Shown here: piece by piece, positions 15,646-25,408 of the stretch
Layout of the letters: every line of letters begins with the position of its first letter
How positions within the stretch are numbered: position 1 is the stretch's first letter
Assembly (NCBI GenBank): GCA_903865935.1
Contig: CAIPLT010000076.1
Span: 1 to 47,801, forward strand
Source: Caldifarciminota bacterium
Lineage (GTDB): Bacteria; Hydrothermota; Tepidihabitantia; Tepidihabitantales; CAIPLT01
Reading direction: 5' to 3'
Length of the DNA stretch: 47,801 nucleotides
The notes under the pieces: model-generated
Databases searched by the model: none
What the model saw: the letters and a program-made list of their open reading frames with translations, nothing else
What the model was told of the DNA's origin: nothing
Translations under genes and position numbers: made by a program

Positions 15646-16284
15646 ATGAACTTGTTATTACTTTTCCCATTGGACAACAATATTTTTTCAGTATATTTTG
15701 TATCTATAATAATCGGTTTTATTATCGGCAGTATCCCTTTTGGTTTTATCATCGCCCGTATTAAGAAGATTGACATAAGAACAACCGGCAGTAAAAATAT
15801 CGGTTTTACTAATGTTTTGAGAACATTGGGTATTTGGTATGCTGTGCCGGTTTTAATACTTGACATGGCAAAGGGCTTTCTGCCCGTATTTTTTGCGAGT
15901 GAATTAACTTTGATGCCGGTTTTAGTTGGGTTTGGTTCAGTGCTTGGTCATATCTTTACACCGTGGCTGGGTTTTAAAGGTGGCAAAGGAGTCGCAACGA
16001 CAATTGGTGTAATGTTAGCATTGGCGCCAAAAGCTTTAGCAATAAGCATTCTTATGTTCTTAATTATTCTGCTATTTTTTTCGTATGTTTCTTTAGCTTC
16101 TCTGTGTTTTACAATGTCTTTACCAATTTCTATACTTTTTATATATCCGAGTCATAAGTTACTATTAATATCAGCGGTTATTATAGCAATACTGGTTATT
16201 ATTCGTCATAAGGATAATATTATTAGATTGATTAAAAAAACCGAATCAAAAACGTCGTTTATCAAAATCTTAAAAAGCAATTAA
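15646..16284 (+). CDS. plsY: Acyl-phosphate:glycerol-3-phosphate acyltransferase
   Basis: PlsY is the membrane acyltransferase that makes lysophosphatidic acid from acyl phosphate. The 212-aa protein has about five membrane helices and the three family motifs: GSIPFGFIIARIKKIDIRTTGSKNIGFTNVLRTLG (motif 1, here GSKNIGFTN for the usual GSGNIGATN), HIFTPWLGFKGGKGVATTIGV (motif 2), and the C-terminal VIIAILVIIRHKDNIIRL region (motif 3). It directly precedes gpsA, whose product makes its acceptor glycerol-3-phosphate, and the stop and start overlap by one base, a classical pairing. No ribosome binding site is obvious before the ATG. Confidence 0.93.
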   Translation: MNLLLLFPLDNNIFSVYFVSIIIGFIIGSIPFGFIIARIKKIDIRTTGSKNIGFTNVLRTLGIWYAVPVLILDMAKGFLPVFFASELTLMPVLVGFGSVLGHIFTPWLGFKGGKGVATTIGVMLALAPKALAISILMFLIILLFFSYVSLASLCFTMSLPISILFIYPSHKLLLISAVIIAILVIIRHKDNIIRLIKKTESKTSFIKILKSN

Positions 16285-17318
16285 TGAAAATAACATTTAT
16301 CGGCGCTGGGCGCTGGGCAATGACTTTAGCTCTGGTTTTACATCGTAAAGGTAATGAGATTCGGATGTGGGAATTTTCAAGCAATAGGCTGGAGAAAATT
16401 TTAGCGACGCGAAAAATATCAGATTTGCCGGATAAGATAAAAATACCAGAAAATATTATAATTAGTAGCGATTTGGAAAAAACTCTGGAATCCGCGGAAG
16501 TTATTTTTTTAGCAGTTCCTTCACAAAGCCTAAGGGAAGTATTGATAAAAATCTCGCCTTTCCGTTTTATTGTTGACCAGAATATTATATCCAAACGGCG
16601 TCCGATATTAGTTAATGCAATAAAAGGCCTGGAAAATAATACGAATAAAAGAATGTCAGAGATTATTAAGGAGATTTTTCCAAATTCAAGAATTGTTGTA
16701 TTAGCCGGACCGGGTATTCCTTTTGAAATAGCCGCCGGCAAACCTGCTTCTCTGGTTGCGGCAAGCCATGATATGATTGCCGCGGTCGAAATACAAAAAA
16801 TACTATCATTTGATAACCTGCGCGTATATACCCACGCAGATGTTGTTGGAGTCGAACTCGGTGGTGCATTAAAAAATGTGATGGCAATTGCCGGTGGTAT
16901 TTGTGACGGGTTAAAACTTGGCGATAATGCGAAAGCGGCATTGCTGACCCGAGGTTTAGCCGAAATGATTCGTTTGGGAATTGCATTAAATTCTAATCCA
17001 TTGACTTTCGCCGGTCTGTCCGGCATGGGCGATTTAATTGTGACCGCTTACTCGCCGTATTCAAGGAATCGAATTTGTGGTGAATCGCTGGGAAAAGGGG
17101 TTGATTTGGAAAAAACCACGAAATCCCTAACCGGTGTTGCCGAAGGAATCGCAACTTCTATATCAGCCAAAGGGCTTGCTTCCAAAATGAGATTAGAGCT
17201 TCCGATTGTTGATGAAATTTACTCGATTTTATATAAAAATAGTGATATGACGAAAAGTATCAAACGGTTGATGGAGCGCCCATTGAAAATGGAGTCAAAT
17301 TATGAAGCAAATAAATAA
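16284..17318 (+). CDS. gpsA: Glycerol-3-phosphate dehydrogenase [NAD(P)+]
   Basis: GpsA reduces dihydroxyacetone phosphate to sn-glycerol-3-phosphate for lipid synthesis. The 344-aa protein starts with the Rossmann loop FIGAGRWAMTLALVL (4-18), contains VNAIKGLENNTNKRMSEI with the catalytic lysine, LAGPGIPFEIAAGKPASLV, and VGVELGGALKNVMAIAGGICDGLKLGDNAKAALLTRGLAEMIRLG. The latter two are strong family signatures. It overlaps plsY by one base, and the next gene by 17 nt, so all three are translated from one message. Confidence 0.95.
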   Translation: MKITFIGAGRWAMTLALVLHRKGNEIRMWEFSSNRLEKILATRKISDLPDKIKIPENIIISSDLEKTLESAEVIFLAVPSQSLREVLIKISPFRFIVDQNIISKRRPILVNAIKGLENNTNKRMSEIIKEIFPNSRIVVLAGPGIPFEIAAGKPASLVAASHDMIAAVEIQKILSFDNLRVYTHADVVGVELGGALKNVMAIAGGICDGLKLGDNAKAALLTRGLAEMIRLGIALNSNPLTFAGLSGMGDLIVTAYSPYSRNRICGESLGKGVDLEKTTKSLTGVAEGIATSISAKGLASKMRLELPIVDEIYSILYKNSDMTKSIKRLMERPLKMESNYEANK

Positions 17319-17649
17319 GAAGTATTATACTTTAAAACAAGTTTCTAAATTGACCGATATACCGATCCACACTTTAAAATTCTGGCGTAAAGAATTTAAG
17401 ATGCATTTGAAGCTGAATTCGTCCGGACGCAGAATTTTCGAACAAGCAGATGTTGATAAAATTTTATTAATTAAACACCTGCGTCAACAAGGAAAATTAA
17501 CTCTTTCTGGTATTAAACGAAGACTGGAAGATATGAAAGAAGTTCCAAAATCGAAAGAAGCCGGGAAAAATCGCCAATCTTTATTATGGATACAAAAAGA
17601 ACTGCTGTCGGTCAAGAATCTTTTACAACAGTCGATAAGTGATAAATAA
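17302..17649 (+). CDS. MerR-family transcriptional regulator (115 aa)
   Basis: A small DNA-binding protein with an N-terminal MerR winged helix: YYTLKQVSKLTDIPIHTLKFWRKEFK (about 6-31) and the wing with FEQADVDKILLIKHLRQQGKLTLSGIKRRLEDM. The C-terminus is short and helical without an effector domain or metal cysteines, as in the small MerR-like regulators that often sit near gpsA and lipid or division genes. It overlaps the gpsA 3' end by 17 nt. Target genes are unknown; autoregulation or control of its own operon is plausible. Confidence 0.88.
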   Translation: MKQINKKYYTLKQVSKLTDIPIHTLKFWRKEFKMHLKLNSSGRRIFEQADVDKILLIKHLRQQGKLTLSGIKRRLEDMKEVPKSKEAGKNRQSLLWIQKELLSVKNLLQQSISDK

Positions 17650-17693
17650 AGTGCTTAAATATTTTATGAAATTAGTTCAGTACTGGAGGCAAT

Positions 17694-18437
17694 ATGTATA
17701 GTATAATTGCATTAATTATTATCGTCATCATCGTTTTGTCAACGATGATAAAAATATTAAGGGAATATGAACGCGGTGTAATATTTCGCTTAGGTCGATT
17801 TATTGGTATCAAAGGACCCGGGTTGATACTGCTGATACCCTTTATTGACCGAATGGTTAAAGTTGGTTTACGCGTAGTCACTCTGGATGTGCCGCCACAA
17901 GACGTCATCACCAAAGATAATGTGTCAGTCAGCGTAAACGCAGTTGCTTATTTTCGACCATTCGACGCGGCAAAGGCAATAATCGAAGTTGAAAATTATC
18001 TTTATGCAACATCGCAAATTGCCCAAACAACATTGCGCAGTGTTCTGGGAGAATATGAATTAGACGACTTGTTGATGAAACGAGATTTAATTAATCATCG
18101 GTTACAAAAAATCATTGATGAACAAACCGACCCATGGGGGATTAAAGTATCAATGGTTGAAATCAAGCATGTTGATATCCCGGAATCAATGCGTCGTGCA
18201 ATTGCTCGTCAGGCCGAAGCGGAACGTGAGCGTCGAGCAAAGATAATTCACGCTGAAGGCGAGTCGCAAGCCGCTGAAAAACTAAGGGAAGCTGCGGAGG
18301 TATTAGGTAGAACACCGATATCAGTTCAACTGAGATTTCTGCAAACATTAACTGAAATCGCAACCGAAAAGAACTCAACGATAGTTTTCCCAATTCCGAT
18401 TGACTTACTTACTTCTTTTATAAAGAAAAAGGATTGA
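17694..18437 (+). CDS. Slipin / SPFH-domain (stomatin-like) membrane protein
   Basis: A 247-aa SPFH/band 7 protein of the slipin (stomatin-like) type, a scaffold of membrane microdomains. One N-terminal helix (about 2-16) anchors it, then the SPFH domain with [45 protein letters not shown] and ISQ-like [16 protein letters not shown]. The C-terminal coiled-coil contains [26 protein letters not shown]. Slipins are usually paired with an NfeD protease-like gene; none is adjacent here. A good ribosome binding site (TGGAGG) precedes the ATG. Confidence 0.92.
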   Translation: MYSIIALIIIVIIVLSTMIKILREYERGVIFRLGRFIGIKGPGLILLIPFIDRMVKVGLRVVTLDVPPQDVITKDNVSVSVNAVAYFRPFDAAKAIIEVENYLYATSQIAQTTLRSVLGEYELDDLLMKRDLINHRLQKIIDEQTDPWGIKVSMVEIKHVDIPESMRRAIARQAEAERERRAKIIHAEGESQAAEKLREAAEVLGRTPISVQLRFLQTLTEIATEKNSTIVFPIPIDLLTSFIKKKD

Positions 18438-18608
18438 TTTAGAATAGCACATATTTAAAGATAGTAAATTTTGGATAATAAATAATAACTGATTTATTAA
18501 TATCAAAAAAAGCTCAAAAAATACAAAGAGAACTGATTTAGTTCAATAAATACAGTCCTCTCGTATTGGATTTAGAAAATAGAGTATTTAATTAAGCCTT
18601 ATTTTCCA

Positions 18609-19700
18609 TTAATCAATTTGCCTTCTTAAAAATGTTGGTATTTCTAAATTATTCTTATCAATAACAACTTCTTCGCCTTTTTTCACACGTCTTCGTAACG
18701 GGAATAATTCATCAGAATTTAACATGTCCATTACATCATTGATACGAACCAGTTCTTCGATTCCGGTAGCAACGACCGTAACGCGCATTGAATCTTTTAA
18801 TGTCTTATCGCGGGTAGCGCCAAATCGAATATCGGCATGATTATTCGTTGCATTATAAATAATTGTTGCTGCTTCATTTACTTCCTGCAGGGTCATTTTT
18901 TCATCACCGGCGATATTAAGCAAAATCTTTCTCGCGGTCTCAATATTGGTTTCTTCAATAATTGGTGATGAAATTGCCTGATGGGCGGCTTCGTTGGCAC
19001 GTCCTTCACCAGAAGCAATACCGGTGGAAATTAGTGCGCCACCTTTTTCGAGCATGACATTACGGACATCGGCAAAATCGATATTAATAATTCCCGGCTG
19101 AGTAATCAAATCCGATACACCCTTAACGGCATTAAGTAAAACATCATCAGCGAGACGAAATGCTTGGAAGCATGACATCTGACCAAAAGTTGATAATAAT
19201 TTTTGATTGGGGATAACGATTAATGTGTCAACTTTATCTTTGATCTGTTCGATGCCAGCGAGAGCTTGGTGTATACGATTTTTTCCCTCAAATTCAAATG
19301 GCTTTGTTACAATCGCAATAACAATCGCACCTTGTGTTTTAGCTACTTCTGCAATCACTGGCGTTGCTCCAGTCCCAGTACCGCCACCTTCACCGGCAGC
19401 CAAGAATATCATATCATAACCAGTAAGTATATCCTTAATTAAATCAACCGATTCCTCACAAGCTTTTCTTCCCAAATCAGGATTTCCACCGGATCCGAGA
19501 CCGCCCGTGATCTGAGCGCCAATTTGAATTCGATTCTCAGCTAAATTCATTGACAGTGCTTGTAAATCGGTGTTGACCGCAAAAAATTCAACGTTAGTAA
19601 GCTTAGCTTCAATCATATGATTTATTGCATTATTGCCAGCGCCACCAATACCAACGACTGCAAGTTTTGCTAAACTTCTTTCTTCAACAGGTTCTATCAT
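18609..19700 (-). CDS. ftsZ: Cell division protein FtsZ
   Basis: FtsZ is the tubulin-like GTPase forming the division ring. The 363-aa protein has GIGGAGNNAINHMI (17-30), the GTP loop GEGGGTGTGATPVIAEVAK (Thr in place of the usual Ala after GTGA), and the T7 loop PGIINIDFADVRNVM. A very short linker ends in the conserved C-terminal peptide LEIPTFLRRQID that binds FtsA. It is the last gene of the mraZ-ftsZ cluster and starts 43 nt after ftsA. The ribosome binding site is AAAGGAG. It is convergent with the slipin gene; a GAACT/AGTTC hairpin near 18530 may be part of a shared terminator. Confidence 0.97.
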   Translation of the reverse strand: MIEPVEERSLAKLAVVGIGGAGNNAINHMIEAKLTNVEFFAVNTDLQALSMNLAENRIQIGAQITGGLGSGGNPDLGRKACEESVDLIKDILTGYDMIFLAAGEGGGTGTGATPVIAEVAKTQGAIVIAIVTKPFEFEGKNRIHQALAGIEQIKDKVDTLIVIPNQKLLSTFGQMSCFQAFRLADDVLLNAVKGVSDLITQPGIINIDFADVRNVMLEKGGALISTGIASGEGRANEAAHQAISSPIIEETNIETARKILLNIAGDEKMTLQEVNEAATIIYNATNNHADIRFGATRDKTLKDSMRVTVVATGIEELVRINDVMDMLNSDELFPLRRRVKKGEEVVIDKNNLEIPTFLRRQID

Positions 19701-19743
19701 TATTTCTCCTTTATATTATTAGCACAAGCTAATATATTTAATG

Positions 19744-20964
19744 TTAAATAAATAATTCTTTAACTTTTGATACAACTTCAGTCAGAACATTTTCTTCATG
19801 TGGTAAGCTTAAACTATTACCGTTCAAACCATACCGTACTAATCCGATTGCGGTTGTGAAATCCGTCATTATTCCTTCGGTTTGGGTATCATCGATTGTT
19901 TGTGGCTTACCGATTTTAACTGGTAGTCGAAAGATTTGTTCTGCCAACAAATCGATTCCCTTAAGTAGTGATGTTCCACCGGTCAAAATTACACCGCCGG
20001 AAAGCGATTCAGCATATCCGGTTTCTCGAATTGCATTATCGACATGCTGAAGAATTTCTTCCAATCTCGGTTCTATTATCGAAGCCAATAACCGCTGTGA
20101 GATTTGTTTATTTACCCGTCCGCTGATGTCCTCGATGATGATTGGTTCGTCATGTTCAATACTGCTAATCATCGCTGTCCCATAGACCCTTTTGATTTCT
20201 TCGGCTTTCTTATACGGGGTACGCAGTCCGATCGAGATATCTTTTGTCAGGTTTTCGCCGCCAAGCGGTAACGTTTTGTAATAACGAAGAACGCCGTCTT
20301 TGAAAATCGATACATTAGTCATACCACCAATATCAACAATCGCTATTCCGAGGTCTTTATCTTCTGGTTCAGCGACCGCTAATGATACGGCTTGTGGTTG
20401 TAATACCAACGACTCTGCTTTTAATTCTAAATGGTCAAGTACCCGATGAATGTTTTCAATTGCTGATACAGTACCAATTATAAGCAAAGCTTCGACTTCA
20501 AGTCGAAATCCGAACATACCAATCGGGTTTCTTATGCCTTTTTGTCCATCAACGATGTACTGATTAGGTATTAAATGAATGATTTGTTCATCATTGGGAA
20601 GCCTGATTGTTTGAGCTTGACGAATTACTTCACTGATATCTTTTTCGCTAATACCTTTTGCGGGATTCTTAACTGGAACCGTGCCAATACTTGGTAAATG
20701 TTTAATATATTCGCCAGCGATGCCGACATAAATCTCGCAGTTTTTTGCTCTCAAATTTGCGAGCTTTTCCGCTTGACCAATAGCTTGTGCAGCTGAATCG
20801 ACAGCACGTTCGAGGTTTATTACAACTCCGTTTCGAAATCCTTCAGGCATTGATATCCCATGTCCCAGAATGTTTAATTTCCCACTATTATCGATTTCAG
20901 CGATAACACAGGCAATTTTTGTGGTTCCGATATCTAACCCGAGCAGTTTTTTTGATTTTGCCAT
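19744..20964 (-). CDS. ftsA: Cell division protein FtsA
   Basis: FtsA is the actin-like ATPase that tethers FtsZ to the membrane. The 406-aa protein starts KKLLGLDIGTTKIACVIAEID (4-24), has phosphate 2 motif IAIVDIGGMTNVSIFKDG and the adenosine motif GGVILTGGTSLLKGIDLLAE, and ends in a short amphipathic helix (TEVVSKVKELFI) expected to bind the membrane. A strong ribosome binding site (AGGAGGTG) precedes its ATG inside the 3' end of murB, which it overlaps by 31 nt. FtsQ, commonly between murB and ftsA, is missing. Confidence 0.96.
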   Translation of the reverse strand: MAKSKKLLGLDIGTTKIACVIAEIDNSGKLNILGHGISMPEGFRNGVVINLERAVDSAAQAIGQAEKLANLRAKNCEIYVGIAGEYIKHLPSIGTVPVKNPAKGISEKDISEVIRQAQTIRLPNDEQIIHLIPNQYIVDGQKGIRNPIGMFGFRLEVEALLIIGTVSAIENIHRVLDHLELKAESLVLQPQAVSLAVAEPEDKDLGIAIVDIGGMTNVSIFKDGVLRYYKTLPLGGENLTKDISIGLRTPYKKAEEIKRVYGTAMISSIEHDEPIIIEDISGRVNKQISQRLLASIIEPRLEEILQHVDNAIRETGYAESLSGGVILTGGTSLLKGIDLLAEQIFRLPVKIGKPQTIDDTQTEGIMTDFTTAIGLVRYGLNGNSLSLPHEENVLTEVVSKVKELFI

Positions 20965-21884
20965 TTTTTCACCTCCTGTGATTTTGGTAAAACTTGAATT
21001 TCTTCTTCTAAAATAGTACCAGTATTAAATTCAACAGTACTTTTTATTATTTGAAGAAGTTCATATACATTAATAAAACTAGCGTTACAACGATTTAAGA
21101 TAAAATTTCCATGCTTCCTTGAAATATACGCATTTCCATTACATACGCCTTTAAGGTTATTATCATCAATCAGTTTACCTGCCGAAACCAGTTTAGGATT
21201 TTTGAAAACTGACCCAGCCGATGCTCCAGCAGGCTGTGTTAGCGTTCTTTTTTTTCGGTATTCAGCAATAAGCTGTCTTATTGCTGTAGGACGGTTTGAT
21301 GTTATTTGTAAGAATCCTTCCATTATAATAAATCCTAAGGGTAAAGTGGTTTTTCGGTAATCGAAATGTAGATTATTTTTATCTATTGCCACTTCTTGAC
21401 CGTCAGGTAATAGACCGTTAATTTTAATTGTCCGATCTCCGATATTTTGAGAATATGCACCAGCATTGGACACAATTGCACCACCAAAAGTACCCGGTAT
21501 TCCCCATAGAAATTCGAAGCCTGATAACGATTTATCTAATAAATAGGTCAAAATATGTGATAGAGGGGTTGCTGCGCCAATTCTTAGATTATTATTTTCG
21601 ATCATACAATAAGAGAACGCATCACCTAATTTAATTACAATACCATTAAATTTTTGGTCGGATATTAGTATGTTCGATCCATTTCCGAGTATGAATAATG
21701 GTATACTCTGATGCTCAGCTATAGCTAAAATTGTCTTTAAATCGTCAACCGTGTTAGCTACAATAAAGCATTCTGCTTGTCCGCCAATACGAATAGTCGT
21801 GTGCTTGGAGAGGGATTCTCCCCAATAGATTTTTGTCGCTTTATCAACTATAGAAGTTTCAATAAGTCTTCGCCAACTTGCCAT
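20934..21884 (-). CDS. murB: UDP-N-acetylenolpyruvoylglucosamine reductase
   Basis: MurB reduces the enolpyruvyl ether to UDP-MurNAc using NADPH and FAD. The 316-aa protein has the FAD-binding N-terminus with HTTIRIGGQAECFIVA, LFILGNGSNILISD and WGIPGTFGGAIVSNAGAYSQNIGD, then the proton-donor serine motif PAGASAGSVFKNP. The start overlaps the murC 3' end by 37 nt and the end overlaps ftsA by 31 nt. As in other genomes it lies between murC and ftsA. The C-terminal tail (EVKKWQNQKNCSG) lies in the ftsA overlap and is probably not conserved. Confidence 0.95.
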   Translation of the reverse strand: MASWRRLIETSIVDKATKIYWGESLSKHTTIRIGGQAECFIVANTVDDLKTILAIAEHQSIPLFILGNGSNILISDQKFNGIVIKLGDAFSYCMIENNNLRIGAATPLSHILTYLLDKSLSGFEFLWGIPGTFGGAIVSNAGAYSQNIGDRTIKINGLLPDGQEVAIDKNNLHFDYRKTTLPLGFIIMEGFLQITSNRPTAIRQLIAEYRKKRTLTQPAGASAGSVFKNPKLVSAGKLIDDNNLKGVCNGNAYISRKHGNFILNRCNASFINVYELLQIIKSTVEFNTGTILEEEIQVLPKSQEVKKWQNQKNCSG

Positions 21885-23221
21885 ATATTCCCAGCTCCTA
21901 ATGTAATAATTATATCGTTTGGTTTTATATTATTCTGCAAAAATTCAGTTATATCTTTGAAATTTTCCTTATAAAATACTTCGCATGATTGAGTTTTGTT
22001 CGATTTTTTAATTGCGTCCACTATTAATTGGGCTGTGACACCCGGGATAGGGGGTTCTGAAGCAGGATAGATTTTTGTTATGATAACAACGTCGGAAGAA
22101 TTAAAGGCTCTTCCGAAGTGTTGGGCAAGAAATTTAGTTCGTGTATAGCGATGTGGTTGAAAGACCGTTATTATCCGTCGTTTCGGATAGGCATGACGTA
22201 AAGCAGAAAGTGTTGCTTTTATTTCAGTGGGGTGATGACCGTAGTCGTCATATACAGTTATTCCGTGTTTCTCACCCTTTTTTTCTAAACGTCGATGAAC
22301 GCCGGAAAAATTTTCTAGGGCTTGTGCGATATCTGGCAGTGGAATTTCTAATTTCAGAGCAACACAAATTGCTGCTAGTGCATTTTTGACATTGTGGCGA
22401 CCAGCCAAATTAATTTTAAAATGATAAGATTGCCCATTGTAACGTAGTTGGAAATCAGAATGAAAGTTTGAAAGTCGAATATTTTCAGCTCGGACTTGCG
22501 CATTTTTTCTTATTCCAAAAGTTATAAAATCTCTTTTAATCATCGGGACGATTTTTCTCACTGCATTGCAGTCAATCCCAAGTATTACTGTACCAAAAAA
22601 TGGAGTCTTATTAGCAAATTGAATAAAAGCCCGCTTAATTTCAGGTGTGTTTCGGTAAAAATCAAGGTGTTCTCGTTCGATATTAGTAACAACAGCAATT
22701 GTTGGGTAAAGTAATAGAAAAGAACGGTCGCTTTCATCAGCTTCAGCAACTAAATATTCGCTTTGACCTAACTTTGCACCGGTATCAGCACCAATAACTC
22801 TGCCACCAATAATAATAGTTGGATTAAGTCCTGCTTGCTCTAGAATTGCTCCGATCAGCGAGGTAACAGTAGTTTTACCATGTGTACCTGAGACGGCAAT
22901 AGAGAACTTTATTCGCATTAATTCCGCCAGCATTTCAGCACGCGGTATAACTGGAATTTTATTTTCCAAAGCGTACTTGATTTCTGGATTATCTTTGTCA
23001 ATTGCAGTAGAATAAACAACTACTGATGCACCAAGACAATTTTGTGCGTTGTGATTATAATAAATTTGTATATCTTTATTCTTTAGATTTTCCGTTAAGA
23101 CAGTTTTATTTATATCAGAGCCAGTCACTTCATACCCCAGATTCTTCATAATCTGCGCGATGCCGGACATGCCAGATCCGCCGATTCCGACAAAGTGAAT
23201 ATGTTTTAATTTTCCAAACAT
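21848..23221 (-). CDS. murC: UDP-N-acetylmuramate--L-alanine ligase
   Basis: MurC adds L-alanine to UDP-MurNAc with ATP. The 457-aa protein starts HIHFVGIGGSGMSGIAQIM (8-26), has the P-loop VSGTHGKTTVTSLIGA, the EADESDRSFLLLYPTIAVVTNIEREHLDFY block and the C-terminal DDYGHHPTEIKATLSALR, all typical of MurC. The length is normal. It overlaps murG by 16 nt and murB by 37 nt. Order murG-murC-murB matches many other dcw clusters. Confidence 0.96.
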   Translation of the reverse strand: MFGKLKHIHFVGIGGSGMSGIAQIMKNLGYEVTGSDINKTVLTENLKNKDIQIYYNHNAQNCLGASVVVYSTAIDKDNPEIKYALENKIPVIPRAEMLAELMRIKFSIAVSGTHGKTTVTSLIGAILEQAGLNPTIIIGGRVIGADTGAKLGQSEYLVAEADESDRSFLLLYPTIAVVTNIEREHLDFYRNTPEIKRAFIQFANKTPFFGTVILGIDCNAVRKIVPMIKRDFITFGIRKNAQVRAENIRLSNFHSDFQLRYNGQSYHFKINLAGRHNVKNALAAICVALKLEIPLPDIAQALENFSGVHRRLEKKGEKHGITVYDDYGHHPTEIKATLSALRHAYPKRRIITVFQPHRYTRTKFLAQHFGRAFNSSDVVIITKIYPASEPPIPGVTAQLIVDAIKKSNKTQSCEVFYKENFKDITEFLQNNIKPNDIIITLGAGNIWQVGEDLLKLL

Positions 23222-24264
23222 TTTAAGACCCGATTGGCGATTATGGTATTTGCATTGCTTCGCGCAATTGCCCGCGCATTTTTACTCATTTCATTTAGTC
23301 GTTCTTTATTATTAATAAGTGATTTGACTGTTTGTTTTAACTTTTCAACAAAATCTTCAGAATATCCCGGCTGGCAAGCTTGGCTAATGATGGTGGCAGC
23401 GTTGTTTTGGGCTAAAAACTGAGCATTCGCTGCTTGGTGGTTATCTGTGGCAAATGGGAAAGGAATTATTATTGATGGGATACCAAACAATAATATTTCT
23501 GATAGGACCATGCCGCCAGCTCGGGATATAATAATTGTTGCCTTTTTATATAGTTCTTGAGGCTGTAAAGTAAAATCGATTAACTCACAATTTTTTGATG
23601 CTACTAATTGTTTAACATTTTCATAATCACGCTGCCCGGTTTGAATGATAAAATGCAAATCCGGCATCTGTGCAGCTAACTCAACAGCATTTAAATTAAT
23701 AAATTTTGCACCCTGACTACCGCCAAGAACTAATATTGTTTTACCATCATCTCGGCGTCCATTTTTTATAATTTCTTTTCTTAATGGATTTCCGGTAAAA
23801 ATGATATTGCCCCTTATTTTGTGTAAAAGGGGGAGACCTAAATAAATTTCTCGGGCCCAACGGGAGAAATACTTGGTAAATCGGCCTGGGATGCAGTTCT
23901 GTTCTAAGAGGAAGAACTTCTTGTTTAATACTGTTGCCCATAAAGTCGGTACCAATGATGAAAAACCACCACTTGCAATTAATGCTGAGGATTTCGTTTT
24001 ATATAATATTCGGGGAAACAGTATGATGGTTCTAATAAAATTGATAAAGAAAGTGAGAATTCCCTTGATGCCCTTACCAAAAAATCCACTAGCTGGTATC
24101 GTCATATATTGAAATCCAAATTGGTTTATCAAGTCTATATCCTTTTTATTTCTGCGTACAACATATATCGGATTTGCACCAGCTGCCCGCAAAGCATCAC
24201 CAACTGCGAGAGCGGGGAAAATATGCCCGCCGGTACCACCGGTTATAATTAGAATTTTTGTCAA
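23206..24264 (-). CDS. murG: UDP-GlcNAc:lipid I GlcNAc transferase MurG
   Basis: MurG makes lipid II by transferring GlcNAc to lipid I at the inner face of the membrane. The 352-aa GT-B protein shows the N-terminal ITGGTGGHIFPALAVGDAL G-loop (7-25), the ALIASGGFSSLVPTL segment, VLGGSQGAKFINLNAVEL and the donor motif IISRAGGMVLSEILLFGIPSIIIPFPFATDNHQAANA. Its first 68 nt lie inside the ftsW frame, an overlap much longer than the usual 4 to 30 nt. The start is fixed by the family N-terminus. Confidence 0.96.
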   Translation of the reverse strand: MTKILIITGGTGGHIFPALAVGDALRAAGANPIYVVRRNKKDIDLINQFGFQYMTIPASGFFGKGIKGILTFFINFIRTIILFPRILYKTKSSALIASGGFSSLVPTLWATVLNKKFFLLEQNCIPGRFTKYFSRWAREIYLGLPLLHKIRGNIIFTGNPLRKEIIKNGRRDDGKTILVLGGSQGAKFINLNAVELAAQMPDLHFIIQTGQRDYENVKQLVASKNCELIDFTLQPQELYKKATIIISRAGGMVLSEILLFGIPSIIIPFPFATDNHQAANAQFLAQNNAATIISQACQPGYSEDFVEKLKQTVKSLINNKERLNEMSKNARAIARSNANTIIANRVLKCLEN

Positions 24265-25408
24265 TTTTACTTCTCCGAAACTTAGATATATTTAAAATTA
24301 TGCCAATAGCGTATAAATTTGTTACAAGAGCTGAACCGCCATACGAAATGAACGGTAAGGGTTGACCTGTAGTTGGTAAGATTGATAAGGCAACACCTAA
24401 GTGCACTAAAAAATATTCAAAAACTAAAATAGTTATTCCTGATGCAAGTAATAGACCGAAATCGTTATTTGATTCAATGCCAACTTTTAATCCACGACTT
24501 AATAAAATAAAAAACAAAATCAATACAACACAACTACCAATAAATCCAAATTCCTCCCCGATTGCAGAAAAAATGAAATCGGTATGGAGTTTGGGTAAAA
24601 AGTTAAATTTTTGTTTACCTTCACCTAAACCTTTTCCTAATACGCCACCCGAACCGATCGCGATTTTTGATTGCATTTGCTGATAAGTCGTTCCATTGCG
24701 GAATTCGTTAAACCGCTTTTTAGCATAGGGTATGGTTACAATCGAAAGAGAAAAAATTGTAATGCCGATTGCAGCGATTAAAAATAAATATTTTAATTTT
24801 ACTCCACTAATATAAAAAATAAGCAGGGTTGATAAGGCCAATATTGCACTTGTGCCAACTGCTGGTTGAAGTAACAAAAGCATAACTATTATCCCAACAA
24901 CAAAGAGTGGTAAAAATGGGAAATTGTTAAGCTTTTTCGATTTGGTTACGCTGGAACTTTGTTTTTCACGGAGATTAGCAAAATAACCACAAAGCCAGAC
25001 AATGACAGTATACTTGGCGATTTCAGCGGGTTGGAAAAATAACGCCCAGCGTCGCGCAATTGCGACTTTTCGACCGATCGTCAGAGTGAGTATTAATAAT
25101 ATAATTGTTCCAATTAGTAATATATCTTTGACACGGCCGCGATAGTACTTATATGGGATAATACTCGCAATAACCATAGCGCATAATCCGATACAAATTC
25201 TTAAAATTTGACCATTGAGATATGCAAAACCTGTATGTAAAGTAACTGAGTAAACCATAATCAGACCGATCATAGATAAAATAGTTGCGGTGATTAATAT
25301 CACTACATCAAGAGAAGACGATTGTTGAGGAGTATTGCCTTCGGATATTTTATCAGCAAAATTTCGAGCCGAGAGCGCAGGTTTTGACATTATTCTATTT
25401 GAGTTCAT
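24197..25408 (-). CDS. ftsW: Peptidoglycan polymerase / division protein FtsW
   Basis: FtsW is the SEDS-family glycosyltransferase working with FtsI at the septum. It has about ten membrane helices, with VVILITATILSMIGLIMVYS first, the ARRWALFFQPAEIAKYTVIVWL catalytic-loop region, and the C-terminal SILPTTGQPLPFISYGGSALVTNLYAIGIILNIS signature. I chose the ATG at 25408, which has AAGGA 8 nt upstream; an ATG at 25390 is possible, and an upstream start at 25510 would run far into murD. The last 25 or so residues (IDKNSNYNRWYRR onward) come from the overlap with murG and match nothing in the family. Confidence 0.93.
   Translation of the reverse strand: MNSNRIMSKPALSARNFADKISEGNTPQQSSSLDVVILITATILSMIGLIMVYSVTLHTGFAYLNGQILRICIGLCAMVIASIIPYKYYRGRVKDILLIGTIILLILTLTIGRKVAIARRWALFFQPAEIAKYTVIVWLCGYFANLREKQSSSVTKSKKLNNFPFLPLFVVGIIVMLLLLQPAVGTSAILALSTLLIFYISGVKLKYLFLIAAIGITIFSLSIVTIPYAKKRFNEFRNGTTYQQMQSKIAIGSGGVLGKGLGEGKQKFNFLPKLHTDFIFSAIGEEFGFIGSCVVLILFFILLSRGLKVGIESNNDFGLLLASGITILVFEYFLVHLGVALSILPTTGQPLPFISYGGSALVTNLYAIGIILNISKFRRSKIDKNSNYNRWYRRAYFPRSRSW

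Noticed and set aside
18525..18550. GAACT/AGTTC hairpin between slipin and ftsZ as a firm terminator
   Set aside because: The stem is only 5 bp and no clear T-run follows on either strand; mentioned only as a weak possibility.
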